Shown: positions 1 through 6,755 of the stretch, piece by piece
Position numbering within the stretch: position 1 is the first letter of the stretch
How the letters are laid out: each line of letters begins with the position of its first letter
Source of the DNA: Acidimicrobiales bacterium
Lineage (GTDB): Bacteria > Actinomycetota > Acidimicrobiia > Acidimicrobiales > Poriferisodalaceae
Assembly: GCA_041394185.1 (NCBI GenBank)
Contig: JAWKIQ010000004.1
Span: 1-64,000, forward strand
Reading direction: 5' to 3'
DNA: 64,000 bases
The notes under the pieces: model-generated
Database searches by the model: none
Seen by the model: only the letters and a program-made list of their open reading frames with translations
What the model was told of the DNA's origin: nothing
Made by a program: the position numbers and the translations under genes

Positions 1-1
1 C

Positions 2-364
2 ATCACGCGGGCGGTAAACCCGCCGCGGGCGGCTTACCTGGACTATCCGCTCGGCCACACCGCTGGGCGGCCCCACCAGCCCCAGCTGAACAAGGCCATC
101 ATCCGCGGCGCCCTGCGAGCCTTCGAGCAGCTGAGCCGGCCGGGCACGATGGTGCACCTCTCACATCGATGGTCTGACGACGACCGCTGGAAAGACTGGG
201 TCATGCGCCCTCGGCCACGCGACCAGGGGGGTACCGGCGAGATGGAAGACGACCGGGTGGAGCGCCACCCAGACCCGCAATACCAGTCGCAAGCCGACGA
301 GGCCGCCGCCGCGCAAACGCACCAGGGGCAAGCCTGCCTGGTGTGCGCAGGTATCGACTACTAG
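2..364 (+). CDS. C-terminal part of a GrdB-like reductase family protein
   Basis: The window opens inside this gene: the frame is open from base 2 to a TAG at 362-364 (120 codons). The stretch RAAYLDYPLGHTAGRP followed by a helix of the type LNKAIIRGALRAFEQL resembles the C-terminal part of the glycine/sarcosine/betaine reductase component B family, which in aerobic actinomycetes occurs as reductase-like proteins of unclear substrate. The last 50 residues are polar and end CLVCAGIDY. The family assignment rests on a short recognisable segment only; the catalytic region, where a selenocysteine would sit in true GrdB, lies outside the window. Confidence 0.55.
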   Translation: MTRAVNPPRAAYLDYPLGHTAGRPHQPQLNKAIIRGALRAFEQLSRPGTMVHLSHRWSDDDRWKDWVMRPRPRDQGGTGEMEDDRVERHPDPQYQSQADEAAAAQTHQGQACLVCAGIDY

Positions 365-386
365 GCCACGCGGGTGACCCTGCGGG

Positions 387-650
387 TCAGCCCTCGTTCT
401 GCTCGAGGCAGCCCTGCAGGATCTCGAGCACCTTCGCCGCCTCTTCGGGAGTGGCTTCCTGATCGCTGACCACACGATCCTCGCCGAACTCGTCGACCAT
501 GTCGTCGACGAAACACTCGGCCTGTGGTCGGGTGAGGTCGAACTGCTCCATCATGTCGTCGACCGATCCCTCGCGATCGAAGCGAGAGCACCCCGTCAGT
601 GTTGCAACCGACAGAACCAAGGCGGCCAGCAACAGGGGTACTCGCTTCAC
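387..650 (-). CDS. small secreted lipoprotein, function unknown
   Basis: Encodes 87 residues: a basic start (VKRVP), a hydrophobic stretch and the lipobox LTGC, so the product is probably lipid-anchored outside the membrane. The mature part is acidic, with two further cysteines (in ECFVDD and QGCLEQ) that could form a disulfide. The GTG at 650 is preferred over the ATG at 662 because GGAG lies 6 bases before the GTG and overlaps the would-be first codons of the longer form. It points away from the gene at 794, leaving a 143-base divergent intergenic region. No family recognised. Confidence 0.7.
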   Translation of the reverse strand: MKRVPLLLAALVLSVATLTGCSRFDREGSVDDMMEQFDLTRPQAECFVDDMVDEFGEDRVVSDQEATPEEAAKVLEILQGCLEQNEG

Positions 651-793
651 GGATGACTCCAACTACGACACGACGCCCCGAGGGGCTACTTACAAAGCAG
701 CCAATTTGGCAGCGCTTGCATTAGATCAGCGTAAGGGCTGGTTTGCGTTGCCGTGTTTCGCCAAAGCACACTTTGGTGGTCGAAGGGGTGTAA

Positions 794-2203
794 ATGACAC
801 GAGGAATCCTGGCCTACGGCAGTTACGTGCCTTACAACCGGCTGCAGCGCTCGAAGATCTCATCGACGCTGGGCCAAGGGGGCGGCCGGGGCACCAGGTC
901 GGTGGCCAGCTATGACGAGGACACCACGTCGATGGGTGTCGAGGCGGCACGCCAGGCGATGTCCTCGCCCGGCGCAGGCGACCCCGGAATGCTGACCTTC
1001 GCCACTACCGTTCCCGCATACCTGGACAAGACCAACGCCAACACCATCCACGCGGCGCTGGGCCTGGCCCCCACCGTGCTCACCAGCGACATGATCGGTG
1101 GGCCCCGTTCGGCCAGTGGCGCCGTCATCGGGGCCATCAGCTCCATGGCCTCCAGCCTGGTGGTTGCCTCAGACATCCGCACGGGCATGCCGGGCGGGGC
1201 CGACGAATCCAACGGTGGCGACGCAGCCGTGGCCCTGCTGATCGGCGACGACGACGATGGGCCACTGCTGGCCCAGTGCATCGGCGGTGGATTCTCGGCC
1301 GGTGAGTTCCTCGACAGATGGCGCAGCCCAGGCGACCGCTCGTCGAAGGTGTGGGAAGAACGATTTGGCGAGACCGCCTACTTGCCCCACGTCGAGACCG
1401 CTGTCGAGATGGCGCTGGGCGCCACGGGCACCAGCCCCGAGGCGGTCGACAAGGTGATCCTGACCGGAGTGCACCCCAGAGCAGTGCGCGCCTCATTGAA
1501 AGCGATCGCGGTGAACCCCGACAAGGTGGTCGACGACCTGTCGATGGAGGTCGGCTACACCGGGGCAGCACATGCCTGGCTGCTGCTGGCCAACGTGCTG
1601 GACACCGCCGAGCCCGGCGAGGTCATCATGGTCGTCGAACTGTCCGACGGGGCCACAGTCAGCCTCTTTCGAACGACCGAAGCCCTGGCCTCCGGTCGAC
1701 CGTCGCGGTCGGTGAGGGCCCAGATCGACGCTGGAAACGACTCGCTCGAATACGCAGCATTCCTGACCTGGCGCGGGGAGATCGTCCGCGAACCGCCGCG
1801 CCGTCCCGACCCAGATCGTCCGGCCGGGCCACCGTCGAACCGCACCGCCGACTGGAAGTTCGCCTTTGTGGGAACCCAGTGCAACCAGTGCGGTGCCAGG
1901 CACCTGCCCCCAGCCCGGGTGTGCGTCAAGTGCCGCTCGGTCGACGACATGACCGAGGTCTCGCTCGCCGACTCGCAGGCCACCATCGCCACCTACACGG
2001 TCGATCGCCTCGCATATTCGCTGGCGCCGCCCGTGGTCGCAGCCGTGCTGGACTTCGACGGTGGGGGCCGCTTCACCAGCGAGATGACAGACGTCGACGC
2101 CGCCGATGTGAAGATCGGCAATCGGGTCGAGATGACGTTCCGCAGGCTCTATGTCGCCGACGGCGTGCACAATTACTTCTGGAAGGCTCGACCGGTCGTC
2201 TAA
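794..2203 (+). CDS. HMG-CoA synthase-like / DUF35 OB-fold fusion protein
   Basis: 469 residues. Residues 1 to about 330 have a thiolase-fold 3-hydroxy-3-methylglutaryl-CoA synthase/KAS III-like sequence (MTRGILAYGSYVPYNRL at the start). The C-terminal part has a rubredoxin-like zinc ribbon with C363, C366, C377 and C380, then an OB-fold typical of DUF35 proteins, which bind acyl-CoA and pair with thiolases. The segment where the family usually has its acyl-accepting cysteine reads DMIGGPRSASGAV with no Cys, so the domain may be structural or bind CoA only. AAGGGG lies 5 bases before the ATG. The thiolase gene begins 30 bases downstream; the two probably form an acyl-CoA complex in lipid or sterol side-chain metabolism (inference). 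Confidence 0.85.
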   Translation: MTRGILAYGSYVPYNRLQRSKISSTLGQGGGRGTRSVASYDEDTTSMGVEAARQAMSSPGAGDPGMLTFATTVPAYLDKTNANTIHAALGLAPTVLTSDMIGGPRSASGAVIGAISSMASSLVVASDIRTGMPGGADESNGGDAAVALLIGDDDDGPLLAQCIGGGFSAGEFLDRWRSPGDRSSKVWEERFGETAYLPHVETAVEMALGATGTSPEAVDKVILTGVHPRAVRASLKAIAVNPDKVVDDLSMEVGYTGAAHAWLLLANVLDTAEPGEVIMVVELSDGATVSLFRTTEALASGRPSRSVRAQIDAGNDSLEYAAFLTWRGEIVREPPRRPDPDRPAGPPSNRTADWKFAFVGTQCNQCGARHLPPARVCVKCRSVDDMTEVSLADSQATIATYTVDRLAYSLAPPVVAAVLDFDGGGRFTSEMTDVDAADVKIGNRVEMTFRRLYVADGVHNYFWKARPVV

Positions 2204-2233
2204 CGCGACCCGATCGAACAAAGGGGGCCACCC

Positions 2234-3424
2234 ATGGCATCAAACGGAATCAAGGACAAGGTCGCCATCGTCGGGATGGGGTGCACACCCTTCGGCGAGC
2301 GATGGGACAAGAGCGTCGACGATCTGCTGATCGACGCCTGCGAAGAAGCGTTCAACAACACCAACATCGACCGCAACGAAATCGACGCGTTCTGGCTGGG
2401 AACCATGGGCTCTGGCATCTCGGGCCTGACCCTGTCACGGCCGCTGAAGATCGACTACAAGCCGGTGACCCGCGTCGAGAACATGTGTGCCACGGGCTCC
2501 GAAGCGTTCCGCAACGCCTGCTACGCAGTGGCCTCGGGTGCATACGACACGGTCATGGCCGTCGGCGTTGAGAAGCTGAAAGACTCGGGCTTCTCGGGCC
2601 TGGTCGTGGCAGACATCGCCAACGACGGCACCAAAGCCCAGGTCACCGCGCCGGCCAGCTTCAGCTTCCTGGCGCCCGCCTACGCCAACAAGTACGGCGT
2701 CGACGACGGCACCATGAAAGAGGTGCTGTCGCGCATCGCGTGGAAGAACCACTACAACGGCGCCCGCAACCCCCGTGCCCAGTTCCAAAAGGAAGTGGGC
2801 ATGGAGACCATCTGCAATGCGCCCCTCATCGCCGGTCAGCTGGGCATCTTCGACTGCTCTGGTGTGTCCGACGGTGCTGCGGCGGCCATCATCGTGCGCG
2901 CCGAAGACGCCTACAAGTACACCGACAAGCCCCTGTTCGTGAAGGCGCTGGCGTTCACCGCCGGCCCCGCAGCCGGCCCCATCGACCCCGACTACGACTA
3001 CACGACGTTCAACGAGGTCGTTCGGTGCGCCGAAGACGCCTACCAGCAGGCCGGCGTCACCGACCCCCGCGGCGAGATCGCCATGGCCGAGGTACACGAC
3101 TGCTTCACACCCACCGAGCTGGTGCTGATGGAAGACCTGGGGTTTGCCGAGCGGGGCACGGCCTGGAAGGAAGAACTCGCCGGCACCTTCGACCTCCACG
3201 GCGAGCTACCCGTGAACCCAGACGGCGGACTGAAGAGCTTCGGTCACCCCATCGGCGCGTCGGGCCTGCGCATGTTGTTCGAGACCTGGCTTCAGATGAG
3301 GGGCGAAGCACCCCCCGACCGTCAGATCGAGACCGACAAGAAACTGGCCCTCACCCACAACCTGGGCGGCGGCCCTGGCGCATGCGTAACCGTCGTGTGC
3401 ATCGTGGGGCCTGAGAAGGGCTGA
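2234..3424 (+). CDS. thiolase / acetyl-CoA acetyltransferase (SCP-x type)
   Basis: 396 residues, full length for the thiolase superfamily. The nucleophile C85 is in MCATGSEA, H338 in GHPIGASG and C384 in GGGPGACV, so the catalytic set looks intact. It resembles the SCP2/lipid-transfer-type thiolases that cleave or form C-C bonds in acyl-CoA thioesters in the cytoplasm. It lies 30 bases after the HMG-CoA-synthase-like/DUF35 gene and is probably cotranscribed and complexed with it. A strong hairpin follows the stop. The substrate cannot be read from sequence. Confidence 0.9.
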   Translation: MASNGIKDKVAIVGMGCTPFGERWDKSVDDLLIDACEEAFNNTNIDRNEIDAFWLGTMGSGISGLTLSRPLKIDYKPVTRVENMCATGSEAFRNACYAVASGAYDTVMAVGVEKLKDSGFSGLVVADIANDGTKAQVTAPASFSFLAPAYANKYGVDDGTMKEVLSRIAWKNHYNGARNPRAQFQKEVGMETICNAPLIAGQLGIFDCSGVSDGAAAAIIVRAEDAYKYTDKPLFVKALAFTAGPAAGPIDPDYDYTTFNEVVRCAEDAYQQAGVTDPRGEIAMAEVHDCFTPTELVLMEDLGFAERGTAWKEELAGTFDLHGELPVNPDGGLKSFGHPIGASGLRMLFETWLQMRGEAPPDRQIETDKKLALTHNLGGGPGACVTVVCIVGPEKG

Positions 3425-3462
3425 CGGCCAGGCCCCGGTACGCGTCAACGATTACGCGGAGA

Positions 3463-3490
3463 AGGGCCGCCCGGTTTCCCGGACGGCCCT
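3463..3490. terminator. hairpin between convergent genes
   Basis: Arms AGGGCCG+CCGG (3463-3474) and CCGG+CGGCCCT (3479-3490) pair around a TTTC loop with one C/A mismatch. It sits between the convergent thiolase gene and the secreted repeat-protein gene and could serve both directions. No long U-run follows. Confidence 0.7.
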
Positions 3491-3541
3491 ATCGCCGCAC
3501 AGTTCACCCGGTGGGTGACCTGCTACCTCACCTGAGGGACG

Positions 3542-5131
3542 TCACGACCCGTTCTTGATCGTTCCGCAGTCGGTGAGGGGACCCTTGGTGCCGTCGTCGA
3601 ACACGACCCGCACCTGGTAGCTGAGCGTGCCGTAGGTGTCGGCGCCAGTGTCCACGAACGACAGTGCCTTGGTCTGGTCGACCCACTCGCCATTTCGCCA
3701 GATGGCATAGCGCTTGGCATCATCGACCTGGTTCCACGACAGCATCGGAGCGCCGTTCTTGGTGCTCAGCTCGCAGCTGAAGGTCGGGGGCGTCGGCGGC
3801 TGGGGCGGTGGGGTCACCTCGCCACAGTCGACCTTGGGGCCCTTGGTTCCGTTGGTGAAGATCACACGCAGCTGGTAGCTGGCTTTCGCGTTGGCGGGTG
3901 CGTTGGTGTCGGTGAAGCTGGTGTCCTTCGTCTGGCCGATCCACTGGCCGTTGCGCCAGATGGCGTACTTGGCCGCACCGTCGACCTCGTTCCAGCTCAG
4001 CACCGGGGTGCCGTTGACCACGTCGAGGTCACAGACATCGACCGGGGGCTGAGGAGGCTCGGGGGCGGTCTTGGCGAAGTAGTTGACCGGGTCGGTGTCG
4101 CTGACGGGACGCTCGACCTCGACGAAGGTCTGACCGCAGGTCTTGTCGACCTTGCCGTTCTTGTACTTGTTGATCGTGTAGCTGGCGATCTGCCAGGCGG
4201 TGTCGACGCCTCGAACCGGTCCGTCCTTTTCGCCCCATCCACCCGGGAAGTCATCGGAGCACGAGATGTGCATCTCCATGCCGGTGGGGTTCTGGACGCT
4301 GGTGCCGCCCGCATTGGCGACGAACACCGTGTTCTTGGAGTTGGTGCCGCTGATGGTGACCCCGTTCACGAATGTGAACGAATAGCCATAACCCTTGTCG
4401 ATGACGGGAGGATTGCCCACCGTCACCCGGGCCACTGCGGTGACATCGGCCGAGTTCTGGAACTGGCCGGCGTTGTCCACCTGGACCTGGCGGGGGCTGC
4501 ACCACATGATCTCGTCAACAGCCAGCGTCGTCTTCGGACACTCGACATTGCCCAGAATCGAGTCGGTCACGTTTACGTTCTGCAGGGCGACCCCGCCGGT
4601 GTTCTGAACCCGGTAGGTGAACCGCGCCGGTGAGCCGATGGCGATTTGGGGTCCCTTGGGCTGGTCGGCATCGTCGCCGTTCACGTACTTCTCGATGTCG
4701 ATCGCAGGCGGATCGGCCACCGGCTCTGGAACCGGGGGCGTGAACGCATCGCCGCAGGTCTTGTCGACCTTGTCGCCCTTCATCTTGGCGATGCTGTAGC
4801 TGGCGATCTGCCAGGCGGTGTCGACGCCTTGGACCGGACCGTCCTTTTCGCCCCATCCACCCGGGAAGTCGTCCGAGCACGACACGTGCACATCCATACC
4901 GGTGGGGTTGTCGACGCTCGACCCACCCGCTCCGGCCAAGAAGACCGTGTTGTCCGAGGCCGTACCGCTGATGGTCGTGCCGTTGACGAAGTTGAACGTG
5001 TATTGGATCGTCTTGTCGCCCTTCTTGGCCTGCGCCGGCTGGGCGACGGCTAAACCCGCTGCGATCACCACCGCAGTGAGCATCGTTGTCAGGAGTCGCT
5101 TCAAGACTCCCCTTGCTGTCTTGGACTTCAT
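3542..5131 (-). CDS. secreted multi-repeat surface protein (two SCSDDFPGGWGEKDGP domains, DUF11-like, two Fn3-like modules)
   Basis: 529 residues. Signal peptide 1-35 ends AQPAQA. Two copies of a domain of about 85 residues (roughly 43-125 and 248-335) share YxFxFVNGxTISGT, SCSDDFPGGWGEKDGP and VDTAWQIASY and are nearly identical in places. Between them is a DUF11-like beta-sandwich (about 140-240). The C-terminus has two Fn3-like modules, each framed by cysteines (C...LSWN.VD.A..YAIWRNG.W... VDCG). No C-terminal anchor is seen, so it is probably released or held by partners. GAGG lies 5 bases before the ATG. It is downstream of the subtilisin gene at 5265, separated by a terminator; that protease carries the same Fn3-like module, which suggests a shared surface partner or an enzyme-substrate relation (inference). 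Confidence 0.8.
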   Translation of the reverse strand: MKSKTARGVLKRLLTTMLTAVVIAAGLAVAQPAQAKKGDKTIQYTFNFVNGTTISGTASDNTVFLAGAGGSSVDNPTGMDVHVSCSDDFPGGWGEKDGPVQGVDTAWQIASYSIAKMKGDKVDKTCGDAFTPPVPEPVADPPAIDIEKYVNGDDADQPKGPQIAIGSPARFTYRVQNTGGVALQNVNVTDSILGNVECPKTTLAVDEIMWCSPRQVQVDNAGQFQNSADVTAVARVTVGNPPVIDKGYGYSFTFVNGVTISGTNSKNTVFVANAGGTSVQNPTGMEMHISCSDDFPGGWGEKDGPVRGVDTAWQIASYTINKYKNGKVDKTCGQTFVEVERPVSDTDPVNYFAKTAPEPPQPPVDVCDLDVVNGTPVLSWNEVDGAAKYAIWRNGQWIGQTKDTSFTDTNAPANAKASYQLRVIFTNGTKGPKVDCGEVTPPPQPPTPPTFSCELSTKNGAPMLSWNQVDDAKRYAIWRNGEWVDQTKALSFVDTGADTYGTLSYQVRVVFDDGTKGPLTDCGTIKNGS

Positions 5132-5214
5132 GGCTTCCTCGTTTCGTCCCTCATGACTGCGTGACGCATGGCCACGCTGTACAAGTGCGAAAGCGAGGTG
5201 CCCGAAATACGAAA

Positions 5215-5246
5215 GGCCGGAAGAAATCGAGTGATTTCCTCCGGCC
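5215..5246 (-). terminator. terminator of the sigma/CHAT/subtilisin operon
   Basis: Arms GGCCGGA+GAAATC (5215-5228) and GATTTC+TCCGGCC (5233-5246) pair around GAGT with one mismatch. It lies 19 bases beyond the stop of the subtilisin gene and separates that operon from the secreted repeat-protein gene. Confidence 0.75.
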
Positions 5247-5264
5247 CTACGTGGTGGCTCAGGT

Positions 5265-6755
5265 TCAGCGGGCGAACCGGTCGATGCTGGCCAGCAGGTC
5301 GATGACCCCCTTCTCGGGTTTGTTCTTGACCTTCTTGTCGAGTTTTCGACAGGTGTCCCTGATCGCCTTCTCGACGTCTTTGGGAGCGATACCGGGATCG
5401 AGGGCGATGATCAAAGCCGCCTGGCCGGTGACTATCGGCGCGGCCATCGAACTGCCGCTCCATGCCGCAACTCGGCCGTTGGGCAACACGCTGCCGACCC
5501 TGACACCCGGCGCGGCCACGTCGACCCACTTGCCGAAGTTGGCGAACCCGGCGAGGGCGTCGGCCTCGGGATCCCAGGCGGTCACGCCCAGCACGCCTCC
5601 TTCGGAAGCTGGGAACTGCTTCTTGTCGACGCCGTCGTTGCCGGCGGCAGCGATGACGACCACGCCCGCCTGCTCGGCGCGTTGCAGTGCCTGCTTGAAA
5701 CGATCCGACTTGATCTTGGTTCCCCCGAAGCTGAGGTTGATGACGTCGGCGCCGGCGGCCACTGCGTCGTCGATCGCCTCGGCAACGGCGTAGAAGTTGC
5801 CTCGACCGTCGCCGTCGAGCACCCGATAGGCGAGGATCTTGGCTCCGGGTGCTACCTGGTTGACGATGCCCGCAACGTGGGTGCCGTGTCCGACGCTTTC
5901 GTCGATGTGGCCGTCGCCGTCGTCGTCGACACCGTTGCCCGTGTCGCGAGGGCTGGCGTCGTCGTCGACGAAGTCCCAGCCGTCGATCAACACGCCGGCC
6001 AGCCTAGGGTCGGCGGGGTCGACGCCGGTGTCGAGGATGGCAACGACCGTGCCCGAGCCGTCGGATATGCGGTGGGCCGATTCCAGGTTCAGCTGTTCGA
6101 GGCCATCGCCCAGGTGGGCCGCGTCACCCGCATCTGGCACACAGTCGAGCCTGTCGCCCTTGACGCCACCATGGAAGATCGGGCGCACCTGGTACAGGGC
6201 GCCGTCGGTGGCCTGGCCGTCGTTCCACGACGTCGCCTTGGTGCGGCCCAGCCACCTGCCGTCGGCCCACACGGCGTACTTCTTGGCCCCGTCTACCGCC
6301 ATCCACTGGATCTGGGCCGAGGGACCGTCGAAGCGCACCCAGCACTCGGCGTCGGCGATCGCACCGGGGTGGTCGTCGTCCCACGCATGGAAACCATCGT
6401 CGTCGGCCTGGTCGAGTCGGTCGGCGTCGAGCCCCAACTCCTGAACCCACGCGTGAAACCCGTCGTCGTCGAGTTGGCCCATGTCCAGGGGCTCGGCCCA
6501 CAGCACGCGGCCGTCTTTCTCGAGGTCCTTGGGGTTGGCTGCAGAAAAGACGGCAATCCCGCGGCTTTCGACCAGGACCTCCATCACCTGCAGGTCATGA
6601 TCTCGACCGAACGCCTCGATTGCCGCGGTCGTGTGGACGTCGACTCGCACGACCACCGGCCCTGTGGCGTCTTTCTTTCCCTTCGCCATCGCTACCGAAG
6701 GCGTCAGACCCACCGCCAACGTGGCGGTTACCAGCAGTGCTACCAGCCGCTTCAT
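5265..6755 (-). CDS. secreted S8 (subtilisin) serine peptidase with inserted Fn3-like module
   Basis: 496 residues. A signal peptide ends at about residue 24. An I9-like propeptide follows (about 33-92), then two copies of DDDGFHAW (96-103 and 118-125). A cysteine-framed Fn3-like module (C138-C205, with WMAVDGAKKYAVWADGRW) matches modules in the secreted protein at 3542. The catalytic domain runs from about 235 to 496 with D242 (AILDTGVD), H290 (GHGTHVAG), oxyanion N373 and S436 (GSSMAAP), so it should be active. Its ATG overlaps the stop of the CHAT gene (ATGA), showing translational coupling. It is the last gene of a four-gene operon led by an ECF sigma factor. Confidence 0.9.
   Translation of the reverse strand: MKRLVALLVTATLAVGLTPSVAMAKGKKDATGPVVVRVDVHTTAAIEAFGRDHDLQVMEVLVESRGIAVFSAANPKDLEKDGRVLWAEPLDMGQLDDDGFHAWVQELGLDADRLDQADDDGFHAWDDDHPGAIADAECWVRFDGPSAQIQWMAVDGAKKYAVWADGRWLGRTKATSWNDGQATDGALYQVRPIFHGGVKGDRLDCVPDAGDAAHLGDGLEQLNLESAHRISDGSGTVVAILDTGVDPADPRLAGVLIDGWDFVDDDASPRDTGNGVDDDGDGHIDESVGHGTHVAGIVNQVAPGAKILAYRVLDGDGRGNFYAVAEAIDDAVAAGADVINLSFGGTKIKSDRFKQALQRAEQAGVVVIAAAGNDGVDKKQFPASEGGVLGVTAWDPEADALAGFANFGKWVDVAAPGVRVGSVLPNGRVAAWSGSSMAAPIVTGQAALIIALDPGIAPKDVEKAIRDTCRKLDKKVKNKPEKGVIDLLASIDRFAR

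Noticed and set aside
1318..2571. Plus-strand Arg/Gly-rich frame overlapping two real genes
   Set aside because: Composition is typical of a frame-shifted shadow, and it crosses the boundary between two well-defined enzymes.
5132..5214. Riboswitch upstream of the secreted repeat-protein gene
   Set aside because: The leader has no consensus of a c-di-GMP or c-di-AMP riboswitch, only the upstream terminator.
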